DNA from: Kalmanozyma brasiliensis GHG001
Taxonomy: Eukaryota > Basidiomycota > Ustilaginomycetes > Ustilaginales
Direction of reading: 5' to 3'
DNA: 64,000 nucleotides
Assembly: GCF_000497045.1 (NCBI RefSeq)
Contig: NW_015961970.1
Coordinates: 992,802 to 1,056,801 of the forward strand
In this document: piece after piece, positions 31,874-40,708 of the stretch
How the letters are laid out: each line of letters opens with the position of its first letter
Numbering within the stretch: the first letter of the stretch is position 1
Made by a program: the position numbers and the translations under genes
Notes under the pieces: model-generated
What the model saw: the letters and a program-made list of their open reading frames with translations, nothing else
Told to the model about the DNA's origin: nothing
Databases searched by the model: none

Positions 31874-32165
31874 AGATAAGGATGAGGAGGAGGAAGGTGC
31901 GAGAGATAAGGAGGATGAAGGTGAGGGAGGGGGGGAGGTCGAAAAAGGAGTAGGGATGGGTCTGAGATAGGAGAGACGGAGGTGGACAGATAGGGCCCTC
32001 AGCCTGCGTGTCTAGTGTCTAGTGTCTAGTGTCTGCTAGCTTTGTCAGGTCAGCTGAGCAATCGTGTGTGTGTGGGGGGGGAGGGGGAGCAAAGAGGCTG
32101 AAGCTAGCGGCACTGATAAAAAACTGAGCCCGGCGAGAGAGAGAGCGAGAAGAGAGACCAGATAA
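31874..32165 (+). promoter_or_regulatory. cluster of six WGATAR motifs upstream of urbs1
   Basis: WGATAR hexamers begin at 31874, 31904, 31965, 31988, 32114 and 32160 (AGATAA, AGATAA, AGATAG, AGATAG, TGATAA, AGATAA), all on the plus strand. They lie roughly 520-810 nt upstream of the GATA-factor start. GATA factors bind this hexamer, so autoregulation or cross-regulation is a reasonable hypothesis. The surrounding sequence is rich in GA, which raises the chance rate. Confidence 0.4.
32008..32034. repeat. short tandem repeat, GTGTCTA x ~4
   Basis: A heptanucleotide unit is repeated about four times, within the upstream region of the GATA-factor gene. Confidence 0.85.
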
Positions 32166-33942
32166 CGAGCCGATTATTTGATTTTCGCCTTTTCGTTTTC
32201 CGTAATCTCATCGGCCTGCGCCGCGCCAAGCGGAACCATCGAAGCGAGGCGGGCAAGCAAGCAGACAAGCGCCGTCACATCGTTGATTTCCAAGCAGAAC
32301 GTGATCTAAGAGAGACAAATTCCACGCCGCGGCAATCAAACCGGTTGCACTTGGCTGTCTGCACACTCGCAACAGGCGGCCCCCGCGGCTAATTTGATCG
32401 TAGTTAGTGAAAAGTCTCAAGCCTCGTTAATCAACTGGCTCATCGAATCCGAGGCAGACTTGACGTTGATCAACAAAGTGACGCCTCCCACCAGAAGGCA
32501 GCTGTTGTTTGAGGATTGGTGGGAGTGCGCAGAATCAAGCTAGGCCGGCTCGGTCTCGACCACCGAGGAAGGAGGCTTGCTCATTGTTGGATCGTATCAA
32601 ATGATCCGAGGCAGTGACGCCTCGGTTTGCTTCTGTGACCTTGCAACATCACCTCGCCCAACTCCGAGATGGGACTGTCATCATTAAACGAGTGAAAAGG
32701 AAAACTCTTGCTCGATCACCGCAAGACAAAAGGCTCCCTTTGAGGCAGTTCGGCGAGTTCGGCGCGAAACAATCATCAACCCTGTGTCCACGGATCAAAG
32801 CAAATCTGATTGGCAGAGGGAGGGGGTCGTTTTGTGATTAAATTTTGAGAATTATCCTTGATTTCGCCTCCAATTCGTTGCGAACCAATCAAAAGCTGTC
32901 TATGCGTCACACTTGTCGCTGCCCGACTATGCTTCGGATCAAACGGCTCTGGCTATCGAAATTTGCGTGCCGCCGGACGGCCGCTCTCCGTTCTCCGTCT
33001 TGATTCTTACGACCCCGCTTCCTGCTTTTGATGAATGACAAGGCTTCCCGGACAAGTTCGCCGACCAATCATCTCTCAGGAGCAAAACCACAACACAGTC
33101 CATTCGAAATGGCTGTGCTGACAGGCACCCACAGAGCGATGTGTCCTTGCTGACGGCAAGCACTGATGGGCTGGTCTGCTCGAACTTGTACGTAACGGCA
33201 ATGCATCTGCATCTCAAGTTGAAACATCAAGCGGCGCAAGCGTTCGGGCTATGCTCATTGATCACGGTAGAGAAGCAGCGTAGACGGGCCGTCTGTCTGC
33301 GAAAAAGTTCCACGCTGGAAATCATCTCTCGGATGATGTCGAGCCGAGAACCAATCAGAAGCGAGCGATGGGAGCGATGCGAATCCGCGCCTCTGGCCGA
33401 AATCTGAGTCGACGGCTGTCAAAATCTTTTATCGAAACGCGTAAGCGAGATCGAACAGGAGAGCTTCGACCACGCTCTAACACGCTTTCGGCATCGCATC
33501 AGGAGCCTTGTACCAACGTCGTCTGCGAGTCTCTTCCTGGAGGCTGGCATGTGTGATGTTCCGGATCGAAGCTCGTTTGACCTTCAGGCCAACTGAGATG
33601 CTTGTCGTTGCCAAGCTTCCCAGTGGCGTCCTGCCAAGAGTCATGCCAACGCGCTTACTCGGGCGAGCGGCCACGGGTCAACCTCCTCCCCCACGTTGTC
33701 GAGCAATTTTGAAGGGCTTTTCAGACAACGTTTTCGGCCAACTTTTACCACTCAAGATCAGTCTCGAAGGCGGTTGATTGCATCGAGGTCGCAATGCAAA
33801 GCATGGCTTCAACTACCTTCACGGGCCAAGTCAGGATCTTGAACTCTTCAAGCTACTATCTCGCGAGCTAGGCCGTGATCAACGAGCCAATGCGAGCGAG
33901 CTCGAGTGCTTTCAACTCTAGGATGCCGAGCACATGGTGGGG

Positions 33943-33952
33943 TATATGTATA
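33943..33952 (+). promoter_or_regulatory. TATA-like box for the 5S rRNA gene
   Basis: The sequence TATATGTATA lies about 19-28 nt before the 5S start. An upstream TATA element at this spacing is common for Pol III genes in some fungi. Confidence 0.5.
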
Positions 33953-33970
33953 CACCAGGTTCATATCCTG

Positions 33971-34089
33971 ACATCTGCGGCCATAGAACCTTGAAAGCAC
34001 CGCATCCCGTCCGATCTGCGAAGTTAAGCAAGGTATCGCCTAGTCAGTACTGCGGTGGGGGACCACGCGGGAATCCTAGGTGCTGCAGT
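33971..34089 (+). rRNA. 5S ribosomal RNA
   Basis: The 119-nt segment starts ACATCTGCGGCCATAGAACC and ends with the complementary GGTGCTGCAGT. It has the conserved 5S internal control region (GTCCGATCTGCGAAGTTAAGC-type box A/C block) and the late block AGTACTGCGGTGGGGGACC. Length matches the usual 118-121 nt. No other rRNA gene is nearby, so this is a dispersed 5S copy. Confidence 0.95.
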
Positions 34090-34091
34090 TC

Positions 34092-34097
34092 TTTTTT
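34092..34097 (+). terminator. Pol III terminator (T6)
   Basis: Six T residues follow two nucleotides after the 5S 3' end, as expected for RNA polymerase III termination. Confidence 0.85.
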
Positions 34098-34334
34098 AGA
34101 TTTATTTTTGGGATCCGGAAGGGCGAGCTTACTCCGAACGGCGGTCAGTGAATCTAGGTAGCGCAGACGATAGATGACCCTTCGGATCATGAGCGCGATT
34201 GAACCAAGACATGAATTGCAAACGTAACGAGACAAGAGGAACTGCGAGATGCGTGAGAGGCGTAACAAGAGGTGACGGAAGTGAGATGATGGCGCGCTCC
34301 CCGAGAGATTGTCCATGGATCGATCAGCTTTAGT

Positions 34335-34619
34335 TTAGGCGCTCTCGCCAACCCTGAGGACGTTGGGCTGTTCGCCAGGGACCGAGATGCTGCCTACCTC
34401 AGGCAGCACATTCTGCTCGGACGCGCTGGTGGCAAAGGTGCTAGCAGGGCTGGCGGAAGCGGCAATGGCGGAGGACTCGCTCGCCTTGGGCAGCATTGCG
34501 ACACGGCCAGCACGAGCGATACTGCGGTGAGCGGCAGAGATTGGCAAGGACGACGAGGGGGCTGGTGGGGCACGAATCGCAGAGCGCGAGGTGAATGCTC
34601 GTCGGAAAATTGTGTGCAT
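34335..34619 (-). CDS. small hypothetical protein with mitochondrial-type leader
   Basis: This 94-aa ORF starts MHTIFRRAFTSRSAIRAPP, an Arg/Ser/Ala-rich amphipathic leader typical of mitochondrial import signals. It continues with an Ala/Ser-rich body and a C-terminal block LPEVGSISVPGEQPNVLRVG. No family is recognised. Coding is supported by the leader-like start and the codon pattern, but 94 aa in GC-rich DNA could arise by chance. The 5' flank carries a GT-rich minisatellite 120-190 nt upstream of the start. Confidence 0.42.
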   Translation of the reverse strand: MHTIFRRAFTSRSAIRAPPAPSSSLPISAAHRSIARAGRVAMLPKASESSAIAASASPASTFATSASEQNVLPEVGSISVPGEQPNVLRVGESA

Positions 34620-34737
34620 TGTGTTTGATCTTGCCGTGGGCCCGGCGGTTAGTGCTCAGGTTGGTGTTGGTGCTGATACACAAAGTTGACTCTGGCAGGA
34701 GTCTTTCACGAAACGGTGCCGTGAATAAGCAGAGGGC

Positions 34738-34811
34738 TGTGTGTGTGTGCGCGTGTTGGTGAATGGGTGTGTGTGAGTGTGTGAGTGTGTGAGTGTGTGA
34801 GTGTGTGAGTG
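34738..34811. repeat. GT-rich minisatellite (GAGTGTGT)n
   Basis: A (GT)n core is followed by about five GAGTGTGT-type units, close upstream of the small putative mitochondrial protein gene. Confidence 0.9.
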
Positions 34812-35834
34812 AGGTGAGTGTGCGTGCCAGCGTCGAGGGATGGTTCGGATCAAGGCGCTCTTATACGCTCTCTCGACCCGCACGCAATCAGAACATGCTC
34901 AGCCGGTTCACAGCGCACGCGGCTCGAAGACCCACTCTGCCACTCTTCCCTCGGTACCACTGATCAGTTGCAGGCAGACCGTGCGCAAAAGTGGTACGAT
35001 AAGCGCTACGTCCAAGTCACCGAGAGAACGGTGCTATGCAGGAGCCCCACTTAACTCGGCCCAAATTCGGACCGCGTTTTTGGACATGACAGCCCCAAAA
35101 AGCTGTCAGCCATGCGATAAAGATCTAGCGTGGGGCCTGCTCACAGTTCCCACCGTGACTCAATCGAGAAAGAGATGCGGGTCGAGATAACCTCGTCATG
35201 CAGTCAATGCCTCGCGTGTGTCTACAGAAGATGCCGATGCTGAGCCTCGTACGGCCAGACCAAGCTAGCGGGCCGTGACATTGTAAAGGTTCAACCGTCA
35301 TTGGTCAGATAGTAGCGAAGCTCTAATGGCCCGAGCGAGCAAAGCTCTCGAATCGTCCGCAGAAAGCATTGAGCACAGATTGCTTGATCTGAAACCCGGT
35401 CTCTTCGAGATGCGGGTAACTAGATCGAGGCTGTCCCACCCACTGAATCTGAGCCCACTTGCACCTTGGCTTGCACACGCGCGACGCTCAACGATGCAGC
35501 GCAGGCACGGAACTCAAGTCTCACATCCCCCGTCAGTGACGTGACCGCTCTGCAGGCATGTTTCCGGTCCTTGTGAGGCTGATGAGATGGCGATTCCGTG
35601 AGTCTGCTCGGCGACTTGATTATCTGCGCAGCAAGCGCGCGTTTCGCCGTAAAGCTGCGCAACCACAGCACCGATTCCGCAATCTGCTCTGCGTGCTTGT
35701 TCATGCGCAACAGAAAGTGACTCACCACAAATTGTCACGCTGCTCGAATTGATCCATGGCATTTGACTGCATGTGGAAGAAGTGATCCCAGTGCGAACTA
35801 GGGTTCATCTTTGCCAGCGGCTCGACGTCGCTTC
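34812..35834. other. intergenic, 1.0 kb
   Basis: Small ORFs on both strands lack motifs and codon bias. I see no RNA gene. Confidence 0.45.
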
Positions 35835-36303
35835 ATGTCGTGCCTCCAGATGATTGTCTCCTCCAGGGTGTCAAAGAGGAAGAAGGCGGCTCGATAGAGG
35901 CTGGAGCGCAAGTACAGCAATCTGCGGAAGACCAAATCCGGCGGTTCCAAGCCGCTGCTCGACGGCGAGCCGCTCGTAAGCTTCAGCAAACATCCTCAAG
36001 GCATGCCGGAAGAGGTAATCGAAGTTGCACATGCAGAGACCGCCTCAAAATTGAAGAACAGATCTTGCTGAGGACGCGATGGTCATCGTCCCGCGCAACG
36101 CCGATGGCGACGCTGTGCTCACCGCCAAGCACGGCGAAAAGGTTAAGGTCGACGATGTCGTCTATCTCCAAACTCATCGGCAGAGAGCCCGGATCGACCA
36201 GCAAGACGCCAAGACGAGCAGAGGCGTCATAATCCACGCCATCCTCGGGGCTCCGCATCAACCGATCTTGATGACCACAATGAGCTCAATAATATGGGGT
36301 TGA
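35835..36303 (+). pseudogene. coding relic or unrecognised spliced gene
   Basis: Two segments on the plus strand have clear RNY/GC3 coding character. The first runs from ATG 35835 to 36014 with an in-frame TAG at 35895 (after it: RLERKYSNLRKTKSGGSKPL, then GEPLVSFSKHPQGMPEE). A 58-nt interval 36015-36072 with GT..AG ends joins it in frame to the second, which reads DAMVIVPRNADGDAVLTAKH and continues to a stop at 36301-36303. The TAG could mark decay, or it could be the AG of an upstream intron acceptor, in which case a true first exon lies further left. I recognise no family. Degraded coding-like sequence continues to about 36.5 kb in another frame, and repeat R1 begins just beyond. Confidence 0.3.
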
Positions 36304-36590
36304 AACTTGGTTCAACCTCGTCTACTGAAGAAACTTCAACATCATAAGTACTGGGGGATCAAGCCAGCTCGAGACACTGAAGCCTGTGTTGTAGATGCTG
36401 AGGCAGACGCAGCCAATATGGCTGCCACTGCAGACGATGTGAACTATCGAGGACATATTCAGGGTCACGACAACTCATCTCAAACGAGACCTCCCCGTAT
36501 CGATGGTTACACGGGGGTCTGTGAGTGACAGTTCGCAACGGACGACATCATATGCAACACACATCCACAGACAGCTCAGCGTCTCTTTTT

Positions 36591-37012
36591 TGTCTCCGTC
36601 TCGCATGGTGACTTGCTTTGCGAGATCGGGCATTGGTACGGTTCAATCCACATGCACCACTTGACACGGCCGCCGATAGGCGCCGAGCCGGGCTCCGGGC
36701 CTTGGCTTGATGGCATTCACAAGGGAAGCTGGTCACCAGCAACACCCAAAGACGAAGAGGGTCCACGCCGCAAAGCAGTCAGAGCTTCGAGCGGCCAGAA
36801 ACTGCCAATGGCTGACGTGGTCCGCCAAAGGCGGCCTGTCAATACGCAGCGTTTGCAAGTCCAAGTTTGTGCGCCTCCGCCAAACGCTCCATGCACCCCA
36901 TGAAAAATCACAGAATGGTCAATGCGGGCTCTGCCAAATGCTCCAAGCGGGCTCTGCCGCGTCCAACCTGAACAACTCAGCAAGCCCACGCCTCAGACAC
37001 ACAGATACTCTA
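36591..37012 (-). repeat. dispersed repeat R1, copy C (with PYC-end module)
   Basis: Read on the minus strand from 37012 to 36591, this element aligns by eye along nearly its whole length with copy A (57395-57797, plus). Shared blocks include the GAGCGTTTGGCGG-type core, CTGCGTRTTGAYAGGCCG, GCTCGAAGCTC and a terminal 42-nt module at 36591-36632. That module also matches the last codons of the pyruvate carboxylase gene (37080-37121), there in the opposite orientation. It has no protein-coding potential and no terminal inverted repeats that I can see. Confidence 0.65.
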
Positions 37013-37075
37013 GCAACGGAAACGAATCTCATACGGAACCACTATAAACTTTCTACATCTTTGTGTTTTCTCTTC

Positions 37076-40000
37076 TTAGTGCTCGATCTCGCAAAGCAGA
37101 TCACCCTGCGAGACGGAGTCGTTCTGCTCCACAATCACCCTCTTGACGTGTCCGCCAACAGGAGCCGACACAACCGTCTCCATCTTCATGGCGCTCATGA
37201 TGAAGAGCGGGTCGCCGGCCTTGACCGAGTGGCCCTCCTTGGCGCGGATCTCGACGACGACACCGGCCAAAGGCGAGCCGACGCTGCCGGGGTCCGACGA
37301 GGCCTTCTCGCGCTTGACCGTCTCGACGGCCGCGGATCGGTCCTCGATGGTCAACGCACGAGGCTCGGCGTTGAGCTCGAAGAAGACCTCGCGCGTACCG
37401 TTGTTGGTGTTGAGCGCACCGACGGCGAGAAGCTTGACAATGAGCAGCTTTCCGCGGTCAATGTAGGCGTGTAGCTCCTCACCCGGGTGCGCCTTGCCGA
37501 GGAAGTAGCGCGTGGGCAGGTTGCTGAGATCGCCGTACTGGTCGAGGAAGCCCTGGAACTCCTCGAAGACCTTGGGGTACATGACGTAGCTGATGGCGTC
37601 GGTGGCGCTCATCGAGCGGCCGTACTTGGCAGTGAGGTCCTTCTTGACCTGGGCAAAGTCGATGGGCTCCATGGTGGCACCGGGGCGGCCGTCGATACGC
37701 TTCTTGTCGCGAATGATCTTGCCACGCAGGGGCTCGGGGAAGCCGCCAGGAGGCGTGCCGAGGAAGCCCTGGAAGTACTCAATGACGGAGCTGGGGAAGT
37801 CGAGCTTGTCGGCTCGCTCCTCGACGTCCTTCGCGGTGAGCTTGTTGGCCACCATGAACTGGGCAAAGTCACCAACGACCTTGGACGAGGGCGTCACCTT
37901 GACAATGTCACCGCAGAGCTTGTTGGCCTGGATGTAGGCGTTCTTGATCTCCTTCCACTGCGTTCCGAGACCGAGCTGCTGCGACTGGAACATGAGGTTG
38001 GTGTACTGACCACCGGGCATCTCGTGGTCGAACACCGACGAGTCGGAAGCCTTGACGTTGGCCTCGAAGCACTGGTAAAGCTGACGAACCTGGCTCCAGT
38101 ACAGGTTAAGGTTCTGGATGTCCTCGTGGCGGATGCCGGCACCGAGACCAGTCTGCTCGAGAGCGCTGACGAGCGCGCCCATGGAGGGCTGCGAGGTGAG
38201 ACCACTCATGCTGTCGATGGCCACGTCGACCACGTCGGCACCAGCCTCGGCACAGGCGAGCATGCTCGAGAGAGCGATACCGGCCGTGTCGTGCGAGTGG
38301 ACGTGGATAGGCAGGTCGGGGTACTTCTTCCTGATGGCGCCGACGAGCATCTTGGCGGCGGTGGGCTTGAGCAGACCCGCCATGTCCTTGATACCGAGAA
38401 CGTGGATGCCGGTCTTGACGAGCTCGTCGGTGAGGTTGAGGTAGTACTCGAGCGTGTACTTGGGGTGCTTGCTCGGGTTAGCAACGTCACCGGTGTAGCA
38501 GATGGTACCTTCGGCGACACCGCCGGCCTTCTTGGCAGCGTCGATACCGAGCTTGAGGGAATCGAGCGAGTTGAGCGAGTCAAAGACACGGAAGATGTCG
38601 AGACCGCACTCGACAGCCTTCTTGCTGAACTCGTAGATGGCGTTGTCGGGGTAGGCGGTGTAGCCGACGGCGTTGGCACCACGGACGAGCGCCTGGAGCG
38701 GAATGTTGGGCACGAGCTTGCGGATCTTGCGCAGACGCTCCCAAGGGTCCTCGTACAGGAAGCGCATCGAGACGTCAAAGGTGGCACCACCCCAGCACTC
38801 GAGCGAGAAGGCGTTCTTGAGAACGTAACTGGTCTCCTTGGCAATGTTGACCATGTCGATGGTTCGCAGACGGGTGGCGAAGAGACTCTGATGGGCGTCT
38901 CGCCAGGTGGTGTCCATGATGAGCGTTCCCTTGTAGGCTCGCACCGCCTTGGCGAAGGCCTCGGGACCCTCGTTGACGATGATGTTCCTCCAACCCTCCG
39001 TGCAGGGCTTGGTGGTGTCGAGCGTCTTGGTCGGGTCCTTGGGGTCGGTGAAGGTGGGGATTTGGATCTCCTCCTTGAGACCAGGCTCGCCAACCTGGCC
39101 AGCGATGGAACTGCCGTTGACAGCAACGTCTCCGAGGTAGGCGAGCAGCTTCTGTGCACGGTTCTTGGTCTGGACCAGATTGAAGAGCTCGGGGGTGTCG
39201 TCGATCATGGTAGTCCACGTGTTGGCGGTAGCGAATGCCTCGTGGGTCAAAAGACGGAACAAGAAGGGGATGTTGGTCTTGACACCGCGGATACGGAACT
39301 CGACCAGGGATCGTAGCATCTTCCTTCGGGCGACTTCGTAGGTGGCACCTCGGCACGAGACCTTGACGAGCAACGAGTCGTAGTGAGGCGTGATCTGAGC
39401 ACCAGCAAAGCCGGAACCGGCGTCGAGACGCACACCGTTACCACCAGCGGATCGGTACACTTCAATCCTTCCGGTATCAGGCTGGAAGTTGGTGGCAGGG
39501 TCTTCGGTGGTGATGCGGCACTGAATGGCGGAACCGCGCTTCTGGATGGTCTCCTGAGTCAGACCGAGATCGGCCAGAGTGGCACCGGCGGCGATCTGGA
39601 TCTGAGCGCCGACAATGTCGATACCGGTGATCTCTTCGGTGATGGTGTGCTCGACCTGGAGACGCGGGTTGATCTCGATGAAATAGTAGCGGTTCTGCTG
39701 GTCGACGAGGAACTCGCAGGTACCCGCGTTTCGGTAGTTGGCGGTCTTGGCGAGACGGACGGCATCGTTGAGGATGGCCTGACGCACATCGTCGCGGAGG
39801 TTGGGCGCAGGAGCCACCTCGACGACCTTTTGGTGACGACGCTGGACGGAGCAGTCACGCTCGAAGAGGTGGACAACATTGCCTTCACCGTCAGCGAGCA
39901 GCTGGACTTCAATGTGGCGGGGCCTGTCGAGGAATCGCTCGATGAAGACGGTGGGGTCGCCGAAGGCCGACTGAGCCTCGGAAACGGCACGCTCGAAAGC

Positions 40001-40708
40001 CTCCTTGAACTCCTCCATCTTGCGGACGACTCGCATACCACGACCACCACCGCCCATGGCAGCCTTGATGATGACAGGGAAGCCGACCTCCTCAACGAAA
40101 GGCTTGGCCTCCTCGTAGCTGGCAATCGGACCAGGGGTACCGGGCACGATAGGGACGTTGGCCTTGCGGGCGAGGTCACGAGCCTTGGTCTTGTCTCCAA
40201 GACCGTCGATGGTTTCGGGACGAGGACCGATGAAGGCGATACCGGCTTCCTCCACCTTCTTGGCGAAAGCGGGGTTCTCCGAGAGGAAACCGTAACCAGG
40301 GTGGATCATGTCCACCTTGTGCTCAAGAGCGATGCGGACAATGTCGTCGATGGCCAGGTAGGCCGAGACGGGCTTGAGGCCGGCACCGACTTGGTAAGCC
40401 TCATCGGCCTTGTATCGGTGGGCACTCATCCTGTCCTCGAACGAGTAGAGAGCGACGGTGGTCATGGCGAGCTCGTGAGCAGTACGGAAGATTCGGATGG
40501 CGATTTCACCACGGTTGGCAACCATGAGCTTCTTCAATGGGCCGGTCGCCTCGCCGGTCATGCTGCTGCGGATGCGCTGGATGGTGGGGAAGAGGTGGCC
40601 AGTCCTCTCGCCAGGAGTGCCGGGCTGGCTCTCAAAGGTGTCGACGAAGGTGCTCCTAGGAGCGCCCTCGGGGGCCTGTGCGGTCTCGGGCTGGACAGGA
40701 GCAGGCAT
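37076..40708 (-). CDS. pyc1: pyruvate carboxylase
   Basis: This ORF of 1210 aa is a biotin enzyme that carboxylates pyruvate to oxaloacetate, the main anaplerotic reaction; fungal forms are generally cytosolic. The N-terminal biotin carboxylase domain starts KKLMVANRGEIAIRIFR near residue 60 and has the ATP-grasp Gly loop IIKAAMGGGGRGMRVV. The central carboxyltransferase domain starts near residue 615 (LIMDTTWRDAHQSLFATR). The C-terminal biotinyl domain carries the biotin lysine Lys1175 in IMSAMKMETVV. A separate N-terminal mitochondrial presequence is not obvious. The terminal DLLCEIEH coding end is the segment duplicated in repeat R1. Confidence 0.97.
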   Translation of the reverse strand: MPAPVQPETAQAPEGAPRSTFVDTFESQPGTPGERTGHLFPTIQRIRSSMTGEATGPLKKLMVANRGEIAIRIFRTAHELAMTTVALYSFEDRMSAHRYKADEAYQVGAGLKPVSAYLAIDDIVRIALEHKVDMIHPGYGFLSENPAFAKKVEEAGIAFIGPRPETIDGLGDKTKARDLARKANVPIVPGTPGPIASYEEAKPFVEEVGFPVIIKAAMGGGGRGMRVVRKMEEFKEAFERAVSEAQSAFGDPTVFIERFLDRPRHIEVQLLADGEGNVVHLFERDCSVQRRHQKVVEVAPAPNLRDDVRQAILNDAVRLAKTANYRNAGTCEFLVDQQNRYYFIEINPRLQVEHTITEEITGIDIVGAQIQIAAGATLADLGLTQETIQKRGSAIQCRITTEDPATNFQPDTGRIEVYRSAGGNGVRLDAGSGFAGAQITPHYDSLLVKVSCRGATYEVARRKMLRSLVEFRIRGVKTNIPFLFRLLTHEAFATANTWTTMIDDTPELFNLVQTKNRAQKLLAYLGDVAVNGSSIAGQVGEPGLKEEIQIPTFTDPKDPTKTLDTTKPCTEGWRNIIVNEGPEAFAKAVRAYKGTLIMDTTWRDAHQSLFATRLRTIDMVNIAKETSYVLKNAFSLECWGGATFDVSMRFLYEDPWERLRKIRKLVPNIPLQALVRGANAVGYTAYPDNAIYEFSKKAVECGLDIFRVFDSLNSLDSLKLGIDAAKKAGGVAEGTICYTGDVANPSKHPKYTLEYYLNLTDELVKTGIHVLGIKDMAGLLKPTAAKMLVGAIRKKYPDLPIHVHSHDTAGIALSSMLACAEAGADVVDVAIDSMSGLTSQPSMGALVSALEQTGLGAGIRHEDIQNLNLYWSQVRQLYQCFEANVKASDSSVFDHEMPGGQYTNLMFQSQQLGLGTQWKEIKNAYIQANKLCGDIVKVTPSSKVVGDFAQFMVANKLTAKDVEERADKLDFPSSVIEYFQGFLGTPPGGFPEPLRGKIIRDKKRIDGRPGATMEPIDFAQVKKDLTAKYGRSMSATDAISYVMYPKVFEEFQGFLDQYGDLSNLPTRYFLGKAHPGEELHAYIDRGKLLIVKLLAVGALNTNNGTREVFFELNAEPRALTIEDRSAAVETVKREKASSDPGSVGSPLAGVVVEIRAKEGHSVKAGDPLFIMSAMKMETVVSAPVGGHVKRVIVEQNDSVSQGDLLCEIEH

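Larger units (their letters stand above)
31358..33970. other. intergenic, 2.6 kb, upstream of the GATA factor
   Basis: This is purine-rich on the plus strand for the first 0.8 kb and contains the WGATAR cluster and a short tandem repeat listed separately. From about 32.2 kb to 33.9 kb the sequence is more AT-rich than the genes. ORFs here are short with no recognisable domains. Confidence 0.55.
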
